Positions 11,901 through 23,383 of a DNA stretch of 64,000 nt are shown here, in pieces. Made by a program: the position numbers and the translations under genes. This stretch comes from Megalopta genalis. Its lineage: Eukaryota; Arthropoda; Insecta; Hymenoptera; Halictidae. Numbering within the stretch: the stretch's first letter is position 1; the number at the start of each line of letters is the position of its first letter. The stretch spans positions 860,001-924,000 of the forward strand of contig NC_135020.1 of assembly GCF_051020955.1 (NCBI RefSeq). The letters are read 5' to 3'. Below the pieces are notes generated by a model, which saw only the letters and a list, made by a program, of their open reading frames with translations, was not told the origin of the DNA and did no database searches.

Positions 11901-14900
11901 TGTTGTTCTTAATGTTGTTGTTGTTGTTGTTGTTGTTGTCCTTGTTGTTCTTGTTGTTCTCGTTGCTCTTGTTGTTCTTGTTGTTCTTGTTGTTCTTGTT
12001 GTTTTTGTTGATCTTGTTGTTCTTGTTGTTCTTGTTGTTCTTCTTGCTGTTCTGGTTGTTCTTGTTGTTCTTGTTGTTCTTCTTGCTGTTCTGGTTGTTC
12101 TTGTTGTTCTTGTTATTCTTGTTGTTCTCGTTGTTCTCGTTGTTCTCGTTGTTCTCGTTGTTCTCGTTGTTCTCGTTGCTCTCGTTGCTCTCGTTGTTCT
12201 TGTTGTTCTTGTTGTTCTTGTTGTTCTTGTTGTTCTTGTTGTTCTTGTTGTTCTCGTTGTTCTCGTTGTTCTTGTTGTTCTTGTTGTTCTTGTTGTTCTT
12301 GTTGTTCTTGTTGTTCTTGTTGTTCTTGTTGTTAATGTTGTTCTTGTTGTTCTTGTTGTTCCGGGTGTTCATGTTGTTGTTCTTGTTGTTGTTGTTGTTC
12401 TTATTTTTGTTGTCGTTGTTGTTGTTTTTCTTGCTGTTCTTGTTCTTGTTGTTCTTGTTGTTCTTGCTGGTCATGTTGTTCTTGTTGTTCTTGTTGTTCT
12501 TGTTGTTCTTGTTGTTCTTGTTGTTCTTGTTGTTCTTGTTGTTCTTGTTGTTCTTGTTGTTCTTGTTGTTCTTGTTGTTCTTGTTGTTCTTGTTGTTGTT
12601 ATTGTTGTTGTTGTTCTTGTCGTTCTTGTTGTTCTTGTTGTTCCTGTTGTTCTTGTTGTTCTTGTTGGTCTTGTTGTTCTTGTTGTTCTTGTTGTTCTTG
12701 TTGTTCTTGTTGTTCTTGTTGTCCTTGTTGTTCTTGCTGTTCTTGTTCTTGATGTTCTTGTTGTTCTTGTTGATCTTGTTGTTCTTGTTGTTCTTGGTGT
12801 TCTTGTTGTTCTAGTTGTTGTTGTTGTTGTTGTTCTTGTTGTTCTTGTTGTTCTTGTTGATCTTGTTGTTCTTGTTGTTCTTGTTGCTCTTGTTGCTCTT
12901 GTTGCTCTTGTTGCTCTTGTTGCTGTTGTTGTTCTTGTTGTTCTGATTGTTGATGTTCTTGTTGTTCATGTTGTTGTTGTTCTTGTTGTTCTTGTTGTTG
13001 TTGTTGTTCTGGTTGTTGTTGTTGTTGTTCTTGCTGTTCTTGTTGTTCTTGTTGTTGTTGATGTTGTTGTTGTTGTTGCTCTTGCTGTTCTTGTTGTTCT
13101 TGTTGTTCTTCTTGTTGTTCTTCTTCTTCTTGTTGTTGTTCTCGTTTATGTTATTCTTGTTGTTGTTGTTGTTCTTGCTGTTCTTGTTGTTCTTGTTGTT
13201 GTTGATGTTGTTGTTGTTGTTGCTCTTGCTGTTCTTGTTGTTCTTGTTGTTCTTCTTGTTGTTCTTCTTCTTCTTGTTGTTGTTCTCGTTTATGTTATTC
13301 TTGTTGTTGTTGTTGTTCTTGTTGTTCCTGTTGTTGTTGTTGTTCTTGTTGTTCTTGTTGTTGTTGTTCATGTAGTTCTTCTTGTTGTTGTTCTCGCTGT
13401 TCTTGTTCTTGTTGTTCTTGTTGTCCTTGCTGTTCTTGGTGTTATTGTTGTTGTTGTCCTTGTTGTTCTTGTTGTTCTTGTTGATCTTGTTGTTCTTGTT
13501 GTTCTTGTTGTTCTTGTTGCTCTTGTTGCTCTTGTTGCTCTTGTTGCACTTGTTGCTGTTGTTGTTCTTGTTGTTCTGGTTGTTGATGTTCTTGTTGTTC
13601 ATGTTGTTGTTGTTCATGTTGTTGTTGTTCTTGTTGTTCTTGATGTTCTTGTTGTTCTTGTTGTCGTTGTTGTTCTTGTTGTTCTTGTTGCTCTTGTTGC
13701 TCTTGTTGCTCTTGTTGCTCTTGTTGCTCTTGTTGCTGTTGTTGTTCTTGTTGTTCTGGTTGTTGATGTTCTTGTTGTTCATGTTGTTGTTGTTCTTTTT
13801 GTTCTTGTTGTTGTTGTTGTTGTTGTTCTGGTTGTTGATGTTCTTGTTGTTCATGTTGTTGTTGTTCTTGATGTTCTTGTTGTTCTTGTTGATCTTGTTC
13901 TTGTTGTTCTTGGTGTTCTTGTTGTTCTTGTTGTTCTAGTTGTTGTTGTTGTTGTTGTTGTTCTTGTTAATCTTGTTGTTCTTGTTGCTCTTGTTGCTCT
14001 TGTTGCTCTTGTTGCTCTTGTTGCTCTTGTTGCTCTTGTTGCTGTTGTTGTTCTGGTTGTTGATGTTCTTGTTGTTCTTGTTCTTGTTGTTGTTGTTCTG
14101 GTTGTTCTTGTTGTTCTTGTTGTTCCGGTTGTTCTTGTTGTTCTTGTTGCTCTTGTTGTTTTTGTTGTTCTTGTTGTTGTTGTTGTTGTTGTTCTTGCTG
14201 TTCTTGTTCTTGTTGCTCTTGTTGTTCTTGACGTTCTTGTTGTTGTTGCTCTTGCTGTTCTTGTTGTTCTTGTTGTTCTTCTTGTTGTTCTTCTTCTTGT
14301 TGTTGTTGTTCTTGTTTATGTTATTCTTGTTGTTGTTGTTGTTCTTGTTGTTCCTGTTGTTGTTGTTGTTCTTGTTGTTCTTGTTGTTGTTGTTCATGTA
14401 GTTCTTCTTGTTGTTGTTCTTGCTGTTCTTGTTCTTGTCGTTCTTGTTGTCCTTGCTGTTCTTGTTGTTATTGTTGTTGATGTCCTTGTTGTTCTTGTTG
14501 TTCTTGTTGTTCTTGTTGATCTTGTTGTTCTTGTTGTTCTGGTTGGTGATGTTCTTGTTGTTCATGTTGTTGTTGTTCTTTTTGTTCTTGTTGTTGTTGT
14601 TGTTGTTGTTCTGGTTGCTGATGTTCTTGTTGTTTATGTTGTTGTTGTTCTTTTTGTTCTTGTTGTTGTTGTTGTTGTTCTTGGTCTTGTTGTTCTTGTT
14701 GTTCTTGATGTTCTTGTTGTTCTTGTTGTTCTTGGTGTTCTTGTTGTTCTTGTTGTTCTAGTTGTTGTTGTTGTAGTTGTTGTTCTTGTTGTTGTTCTCG
14801 TTGATCTCGTTGTTCTCGTTGTTCTCGTTGTTCTTGTTGTTCTTTTTGTTCTTGTTGTTCTTGTTGTCCTTGTTGTTGTTGTTGCTGTTGTTGTTCTTGT

Positions 14901-16665
14901 TGTTCATGTTGTTGTTGTTCTGGTTGATGTTGTTGTTCTTGTTCTTGTTTTTCTTGTTGTTCTTGTTGTTCTTGTTGTTCTTGTTGTTCTTGTTGCTCTT
15001 GTTGCTCTTGTTGTTCTTGTTGTTCTTCTTGTTCTTGTTATTCTTATTGTCCTTGTTGTTCTTGCTGTTGTTGTTCCCGTTGTTCTTGTTGTTGTTGTTC
15101 TTGTTCTTGCTGTTCATGTTGTTGTGGTTCTGGTAGATGTTGTTGTTCTTGTTCTTGTTGCTCTTGTTGTTCTTGTTGTTCTTGTTGTTCTTGCTGTTGT
15201 TGTTCCTGTTGTTCTTGTTGTTGTTGTTGTTGTTCTTGCTGTTCTTGTTCTTGTTGCTCTTGTTGTTCCTGTTGTTCTTGTTGTTCTTGTTGTTCTTGTC
15301 GTTCCTGTTGTTCTTGTTGTTCTTGTTGTTCTTGTTGTTCTTGTTGTTCTTGTTGTTCTTGTTGTTGTTGTTGTTCGTGTTGTTCTTGTTGTTGTTCTTG
15401 TTTTTGTTGTTCTTGTTGTTGTTGTTGTTCTTCCTGTTCTTGTTCTTGTTGTTCTTGTTGTTCTTGTTGTTCTTGTTGTTCTTGTTGTTCTTGCTGCTCT
15501 TTCTGTTCATGTTGTTCTTGTTGTTCTTGTTGTTGTTGTTGTTGTCCTTGTTGTTCTTGTTGTTCTTGTTGTTCTTGTTGTTCTTGTTGTTCTTGTTGTT
15601 CTTGTTGTTCTTGTTGTTCTTGTTGTTCTTGTTGTTCTTGTTGTTCTTGTTGTTCTTGTTGTTCTTGTTGTTGTTGTTCATGTAGTTCTTCTTGTTGTTG
15701 TTCTTGCTGTTCTTGTTCTTGTTGTTCTTGTTGTCCTTGCTGTTCTTGTTGTTATTGTTGTTGATGTCCTTGTTGTTCTTGTTGTTCTTGTTGTTCTTGT
15801 TGATCTTGTTGTTCTTGTTGTTCTGGTTGGTGATGTTCTTGTTGTTCATGTTGTTGTTGTTCTTTTTGTTCTTGTTGTTGTTGTTGTTGTTGTTCTGGTT
15901 GTTGATGTTCTTGTTGTTCATGTTGTTGTTGTTCTTGATGTTCTTGTTGTTCTTGTTGATCTTGTTGTTCTTGTTGTTCTTGGTGTTCTTGTTGTTCTAG
16001 TTGTTGTTGTCGTTGTTGTTCTTGTTGTTCTTGTTGTTCTTGTTGTTCTTAGTGCTCTTCTTGCTCTTGTTGCTCTTGTTGCTCTTGTTGCTCTTGTTGC
16101 TGTTGTTGTTCTGGTTGTTGATGTTCTTGTTGATTATGTTGTTGTTGTTCTTTTTGTTCTTGTTGTTGTTGTTGTTGTTCTTGGTCTTGTTGTTCTTGTT
16201 GCTCTTGATGTTCTTGTTGTTCTTGTTGTTCTTGGTGTTCTTGTTGTTCTTGTTGTTCTAGTTGTTGTTGTTGTAGTTGTTGTTCTTGTTGTTGTTCTCG
16301 TTGATCTCGTTGTTCTCGTTGTTCTCGTTGTTCTTGTTGTTCTTTTTGTTCTTGTTGTTCTTGTTGTCCTTGTTGTTGTTGTTGCTGTTGTTGTTCTTGT
16401 TGTTCATGTTGTTGTTGTTCTGGTTGATGTTGTTGTTCTTGTTCTTGTTTTTCTTGTTGTTCTTGTTGTTCTTGTTGTTCTTGTTGTTCTTGTTGTTCTT
16501 GTTGCTCTTGTTGCTCTTGTTGTTCTTGTTGTTCTTCTTGTTCTTGTTATTCTTATTGTCCTTGTTGTTCTTGCTGTTGTTGTTCCCGTTGTTCTTGTTG
16601 TTGTTGTTCTTGTTCTTGCTGTTCATGTTGTTGTGGTTCTGGTAGATGTTGTTGTTCTTGTTCTT

Positions 16666-16696
<31 letters not shown>

Positions 16697-19600
16697 TTCT
16701 TGTTGTTCTTGCTGTTGTTGTTCCTGTTGTTCTTGTTGTTGTTGTTGTTGTTCTTGCTGTTCTTGTTCTTGTTGCTCTTGTTGTTCCTGTTGTTCTTGTT
16801 GTTCTTGTTGTACTTGTCGTTCCTGTTGTTCTTGTTGTTCTTGTTGTTCTTGTTGTTCTTGTTGTTCTTGTTGTTGTTGTTGTTCTTGTTGTTGTTCGTG
16901 TTGTTCTTGTTGTTGTTCTTGTTTTTGTTGTTCTTGTTGTTGTTGTTGTTCTTCCTGTTCTTGTTCTTGTTGTTCTTGTTGTTCTTGTTGTTCTTGTTGT
17001 TCTTGTTGTTCTTGCTGCTCTTTCTGTTCATGTTGTTCTTGTTGTTCTTGTTGTTGTTGTTGTTGTCCTTGTTGTTCTTGTTGTTCTTGTTGTTCTTGTT
17101 GTTCTTGTTGTTCTTGATGTTCTTGTTGTTCTGGTTGTTCTTGTTGTTCTTGTTGTTCTTCTTGCTGTTCTGGTTGTTCTTGTTATTCTTGTTGTTCTCG
17201 TTGTTCTCGTTGTTCTCGTTGTTCTCGTTGTTCTCGTTGTTCTCGTTGCTCTCGTTGTTCTTGTTGTTCTTGTTGTTCTTGTTGTTCTTGTTGTTCTTGT
17301 TGTTCTTGTTGTTCTTGTTGTTCTTGTTGTTCTTGTTGTTCTTGTTGTTCTTGTTGTTCTTGTTGTTCTTGTTGTTCTTGTTGTTCTTGTTGATCTTGTT
17401 GTTCTTGTTGTTCTTGTTGCTCTTGTTGCTCTTGTTGCTCTTGTTGCTCTTGTTGCTGTTGTTGTTCTTGTTGTTCTGATTGTTGATGTTCTTGTTGTTC
17501 ATGTTGTTGTTGTTCTTGTTGTTCTTGTAGTTGTTGTTGTTGTTCTGGTTGTTGTTGTTGTTGTTCTTGCTGTTCTTGTTGTTCTTGTTGTTGTTGATGT
17601 TGTTGTTGTTCTGGTTGTTCTTGTTGTTCTTGTTGTTCCGGTTGTTGTTGTTGTTGTTGTTGTTCTTGTTTTTGTTGTTCTTGTTGTTGTTGTTGTTGTT
17701 CTTGCTGTTCTTGTTCTTGTTGCTCTTGTTGTTCTTAATGTTGTTGTTGTTGTTGTTGTTGTTGTCCTTGTTGTTCTTGTTGTTCTCGTTGCTCTTGTTG
17801 TTCTTGTTGTTCTTGTTGTTCTTGTTGTTTTTGTTGATCTTGTTGTTCTTGTTGTTCTTGTTGTTCTTCTTGCTGTTCTGGTTGTTCTTGTTGTTCTTGT
17901 TGTTCTTCTTGCTGTTCTGGTTGTTCTTGTTGTTCTTGTTATTCTTGTTGTTCTCGTTGTTCTCGTTGTTCTCGTTGTTCTCGTTGTTCTCGTTGTTCTC
18001 GTTGCTCTCGTTGCTCTCGTTGTTCTTGTTGTTCTTGTTGTTCTTGTTGTTCTTGTTGTTCTTGTTGTTCTTGTTGTTCTCGTTGTTCTCGTTGTTCTTG
18101 TTGTTCTTGTTGTTCTTGTTGTTCTTGTTGTTCTTGTTGTTCTTGTTGTTCTTGTTGTTAATGTTGTTCTTGTTGTTCTTGTTGTTCCGGGTGTTCATGT
18201 TGTTGTTCTTGTTGTTGTTGTTGTTCTTATTTTTGTTGTCGTTGTTGTTGTTTTTCTTGCTGTTCTTGTTCTTGTTGTTCTTGTTGTTCTTGCTGGTCAT
18301 GTTGTTCTTGTTGTTCTTGTTGTTCTTGTTGTTCTTGTTGTTCTTGTTGTTCTTGTTGTTCTTGTTGTTCTTGTTGTTCTTGTTGTTCTTGTTGTTCTTG
18401 TTGTTCTTGTTGTTGTTATTGTTGTTGTTGTTCTTGTCGTTCTTGTTGTTCTTGTTGTTCCTGTTGTTCTTGTTGTTCTTGTTGGTCTTGTTGTTCTTGT
18501 TGTTCTTGTTGTTCTTGTTGTTCTTGTTGTTCTTGTTGTCCTTGTTGTTCTTGCTGTTCTTGTTCTTGATGTTCTTGTTGTTCTTGTTGATCTTGTTGTT
18601 CTTGTTGTTCTTGGTGTTCTTGTTGTTCTAGTTGTTGTTGTTGTTGTTGTTCTTGTTGTTCTTGTTGTTCTTGTTGATCTTGTTGTTCTTGTTGTTCTTG
18701 TTGCTCTTGTTGCTCTTGTTGCTCTTGTTGCTCTTGTTGCTGTTGTTGTTCTTGTTGTTCTGATTGTTGATGTTCTTGTTGTTCATGTTGTTGTTGTTCT
18801 TGTTGTTCTTGTTGTTGTTGTTGTTCTGGTTGTTGTTGTTGTTGTTCTTGCTGTTCTTGTTGTTCTTGTTGTTGTTGATGTTGTTGTTGTTGTTGCTCTT
18901 GCTGTTCTTGTTGTTCTTGTTGTTCTTCTTGTTGTTCTTCTTCTTCTTGTTGTTGTTCTCGTTTATGTTATTCTTGTTGTTGTTGTTGTTCTTGCTGTTC
19001 TTGTTGTTCTTGTTGTTGTTGATGTTGTTGTTGTTGTTGCTCTTGCTGTTCTTGTTGTTCTTGTTGTTCTTCTTGTTGTTCTTCTTCTTCTTGTTGTTGT
19101 TCTCGTTTATGTTATTCTTGTTGTTGTTGTTGTTCTTGTTGTTCCTGTTGTTGTTGTTGTTCTTGTTGTTCTTGTTGTTGTTGTTCATGTAGTTCTTCTT
19201 GTTGTTGTTCTCGCTGTTCTTGTTCTTGTTGTTCTTGTTGTCCTTGCTGTTCTTGGTGTTATTGTTGTTGTTGTCCTTGTTGTTCTTGTTGTTCTTGTTG
19301 ATCTTGTTGTTCTTGTTGTTCTTGTTGTTCTTGTTGCTCTTGTTGCTCTTGTTGCTCTTGTTGCACTTGTTGCTGTTGTTGTTCTTGTTGTTCTGGTTGT
19401 TGATGTTCTTGTTGTTCATGTTGTTGTTGTTCATGTTGTTGTTGTTCTTGTTGTTCTTGATGTTCTTGTTGTTCTTGTTGTCGTTGTTGTTCTTGTTGTT
19501 CTTGTTGCTCTTGTTGCTCTTGTTGCTCTTGTTGCTCTTGTTGCTCTTGTTGCTCTTGTTGCTCTTGTTGCTGTTGTTGTTCTTGTTGTTCTGGTTGTTG

Positions 19601-20148
19601 ATGTTCTTGTTGTTCATGTTGTTGTTGTTCTTTTTGTTCTTGTTGTTGTTGTTGTTGTTGTTCTGGTTGTTGATGTTCTTGTTGTTGTTGTTGTTGTTGT
19701 TCTGGTTGTTGATGTTCTTGTTGTTCATGTTGTTGTTGTTCTTGATGTTCTTGTTGTTCTTGTTGATCTTGTTCTTGTTGTTCTTGGTGTTCTTGTTGTT
19801 CTTGTTGTTCTAGTTGTTGTTGTTGTTGTTGTTGTTGTTCTTGTTAATCTTGTTGTTCTTGTTGCTCTTGTTGCTCTTGTTGCTCTTGTTGCTCTTGTTG
19901 CTCTTGTTGCTCTTGTTGCTGTTGTTGTTCTGGTTGTTGATGTTCTTGTTGTTCTTGTTCTTGTTGTTGTTGTTCTGGTTGTTCTTGTTGTTCTTGTTGT
20001 TCCGGTTGTTCTTGTTGTTCTTGTTGCTCTTGTTGTTTTTGTTGTTCTTGTTGTTGTTGTTGTTGTTGTTCTTGCTGTTCTTGTTCTTGTTGCTCTTGTT
20101 GTTCTTGACGTTCTTGTTGTTGTTGTTGTTGTTGTCCTTGTTGTTCTT

Positions 20149-20179
<31 letters not shown>

Positions 20180-23100
20180 TTCTTGTTGTTCTTGTTGTTC
20201 TTGTTGTTCTTGTTGTTCTTGTTGTTCTTGTTGTTCTTGTTGTTCTTGTTGTTCTTGTTGTTCTTGTTGTTCTTGTTGTTCTTGTTGTTCTTGTTGTTCT
20301 TGTTGTTCTTGTTGTTCTTGTTGTTCTTGTTGTTCTTGTTGTTCTTGTTGTTCTTGTTGTTCTTGTTGTTCTTGTTGTTCTTGTTGTTCTTGTTGTTCTT
20401 GTTGTTCTTGTTGTTCTTGTTGTTCTTGTTGTTCTTGTTGTTCTTGTTGTTCTTGTTGTTCTTGTTGTTCTTGTTGTTCTTGTTGTTCTTGTTGTTCTTG
20501 TTGTTCTTGTTGTTCTTGTTGTTCTTGCTGTTCTTGTTCTTGTTGTTCTTGTTGTTCTTGTTGTTCTTGTTGTTCTTGTTGTTCTTGTTGTTCTTGTTGT
20601 TCTTGTTGTTCTTGTTGTTCTTGTTGTTCTTGTTGTTCTTGTTGTTCTTGTTGTTCTTGTTGTTCTTGTTGTTCTTGTTGTTCTTGTTGTTCTTGTTGTT
20701 CTTGTTGTTCTTGTTGTTCTTGATGTTCATGTTGTTGTTGTTCTTGTTGTTCTTGTTGTTCTTGTTGTTCTTGTTGTTCTTGTTGTTCTTGTTGATCTTG
20801 TTGTTCTTGTTGTTCTTGTTGCTCTTGTTGCTCTTGTTGCTCTTGTTGCTCTTGTTGCTGTTGTTGTTCTTGTTGTTCTGATTGTTGATGTTCTTGTTGT
20901 TCATGTTGTTGTTGTTCTTGTTGTTCTTGTTGTTGTTGTTGTTGTTCTGGTTGTTGTTGTTGTTGTTCTTGATGTTCTTGTTGTTCTTGTTGTTCTTGGT
21001 GTTCTTGTTGTTGTTGCTCTTGCTGTTCTTGTTGTTCTTGTTGTTCTTCTTGTTGTTCTTCTTCTTGTTGTTGTTGTTCTTGTTTATGTTATTCTTGTTG
21101 TTGTTGTTGTTCTTGTTGTTCCTGTTGTTGTTGTTGTTCTTGTTGTTCTTGTTGTTGTTGTTCATGTAGTTCTTCTTGTTGTTGTTCTTGCTGTTCTTGT
21201 TCTTGTCGTTCTTGTTGTCCTTGCTGTTCTTGTTGTTATTGTTGTTGATGTCCTTGTTGTTCTTGTTGTTCTTGTTGTTCTTGTTGATCTTGTTGTTCTT
21301 GTTGTTCTGGTTGGTGATGTTCTTGTTGTTCATGTTGTTGTTGTTCTTTTTGTTCTTGTTGTTGTTGTTGTTGTTGTTCTGGTTGCTGATGTTCTTGTTG
21401 TTTATGTTGTTGTTGTTCTTTTTGTTCTTGTTGTTGTTGTTGTTGTTCTTGGTCTTATTGTTCTTGTTGTTCTTGATGTTCTTGTTGTTCTTGTTGTTCT
21501 TGGTGTTCTTGTTGTTCTTGTTGTTCTAGTTGTTGTTGTTGTAGTTGTTGTTCTTGTTGTTGTTCTCGTTGATCTCGTTGTTCTCGTTGTTCTCGTTGTT
21601 CTTGTTGTTCTTTTTGTTCTTGTTGTTCTTGTTGTCCTTGTTGTTGTTGTTGCTGTTGTTGTTCTTGTTGTTCATGTTGTTGTTGTTCTGGTTGATGTTG
21701 TTGTTCTTGTTCTTGTTTTTCTTGTTGTTCTTGTTGTTCTTGTTGTTCTTGTTGTTCTTGTTGCTCTTGTTGCTCTTGTTGTTCTTGTTGTTCTTCTTGT
21801 TCTTGTTATTCTTATTGTCCTTGTTGTTCTTGCTGTTGTTGTTCCCGTTGTTCTTGTTGTTGTTGTTCTTGTTCTTGCTGTTCATGTTGTTGTGGTTCTG
21901 GTAGATGTTGTTGTTCTTGTTCTTGTTGCTCTTGTTGTTCTTGTTGTTCTTGTTGTTCTTGCTGTTGTTGTTCCTGTTGTTCTTGTTGTTGTTGTTGTTG
22001 TTCTTGCTGTTCTTGTTCTTGTTGCTCTTGTTGTTCCTGTTGTTCTTGTTGTTCTTGTTGTTCTTGTCGTTCCTGTTGTTCTTGTTGTTCTTGTTGTTCT
22101 TGTTGTTCTTGTTGTTGTTGTTGTTCTTGTTGTTGTTCGTGTTGTTCTTGTTGTTGTTCTTGTTTTTGTTGTTCTTGTTGTTGTTGTTGTTCTTCCTGTT
22201 CTTGTTCTTGTTGTTCTTGTTGTTCTTGTTGTTCTTGTTGTTCTTGCTGCTCTTTCTGTTCATGTTGTTCTTGTTGTTCTTGTTGTTGTTGTTGTTGTCC
22301 TTGTTGTTCTTGTTGTTCTTGTTGTTCTTGTTGTTCTTGTTGTTCTTGTTGTTCTTGTTGTTCTTGTTGTTCTTGTTGTTCTTGTTGTTCTTGTTGTTGT
22401 TGTTCATGTAGTTCTTCTTGTTGTTGTTCTTGCTGTTCTTGTTCTTGTTGTTCTTGTTGTCCTTGCTGTTCTTGTTGTTATTGTTGTTGATGTCCTTGTT
22501 GTTCTTGTTGTTCTTGTTGTTCTTGTTGATCTTGTTGTTGTTGTTGTTCTGGTTGTTGATGTTCTTGTTGTTCATGTTGTTGTTGTTCTTGATGTTCTTG
22601 TTGTTCTTGTTGATCTTGTTGTTCTTGTTGTTCTTGGTGTTCTTGTTGTTCTAGTTGTTGTTGTCGTTGTTGTTCTTGTTGTTCTTGTTGTTCTTGTTGT
22701 TCTTAGTGCTCTTGTTGCTCTTGTTGCTCTTGTTGCTGTTGTTGTTCTGGTTGTTGATGTTCTTGTTGTTTATGTTGTTGTTGTTCTTTTTGTTCTTGTT
22801 GTTGTTGTTGTTGTTCTTGGTCTTGTTGTTCTTGTTGCTCTTGATGTTCTTGTTGTTCTTGTTGTTCTTGGTGTTCTTGTTGTTCTTGTTGTTCTTGACG
22901 TTCTTGTTGTTGTTGCTCTTGCTGTTCTTGTTGTTCTTGTTGTTCTTCTTGTTGTTCTTCTTCTTCTTGTTGTTGTTCTTGTTTATGTTATTCTTGTTGT
23001 TGTTGTTGTTCTTGTTGTTCCTGTTGTTGTTGTTGTTCTTGTTGTTCTTGTTGTTCTTGTTGTCCTTGTTGTTGTTGTTGCTGTTGTTGTTCTTGTTGTT

Positions 23101-23352
23101 CATGTTGTTGTTGTTCTGGTTGATGTTGTTGTTCTTGTTCTTGTTTTTCTTGTTGTTCTTGTTGTTCTTGTTGTTCTTGTTGTTCTTGTTGCTCTTGTTG
23201 CTCTTGTTGTTCTTGTTGTTCTTCTTGTTCTTGTTATTCTTATTGTCCTTGTTGTTCTTGCTGTTGTTGTTCCCGTTGTTCTTGTTGTTGTTGTTCTTGT
23301 TCTTGCTGTTCATGTTGTTGTGGTTCTGGTAGATGTTGTTGTTCTTGTTCTT

Positions 23353-23383
<31 letters not shown>

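Larger units (their letters stand above)
5420..13939. repeat. Higher-order repeat copy 1 (about 8.5 kb)
   Basis: Order of parts: alpha 5420-7027 (long pure runs, then the Pro/His segment), beta 7028-8275 (module A, B, C), gamma 8276-10897 (second module A, Arg blocks, module E), delta 10898-13939. It is longer than the others because about 1.9 kb spanning the end of gamma and the start of delta is tandemly duplicated. The same landmarks recur in the same order in the next three copies. Confidence 0.85.
13940..19813. repeat. Higher-order repeat copy 2 (about 5.9 kb)
   Basis: Alpha 13940-14761, beta 14762-16000, gamma 16001-18631, delta 18632-19813. Alpha has lost the long pure 9-mer runs (about 0.8 kb) present in copies 1, 3 and 4. 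Gamma up to 18300 has the same length as 8533-10575 in copy 1, at an offset of 7,725 bases. Delta has expanded its GAG-Glu block to seven units at 19507-19569 and repeats a short Pro/His segment at 19660-19730. Confidence 0.85.
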
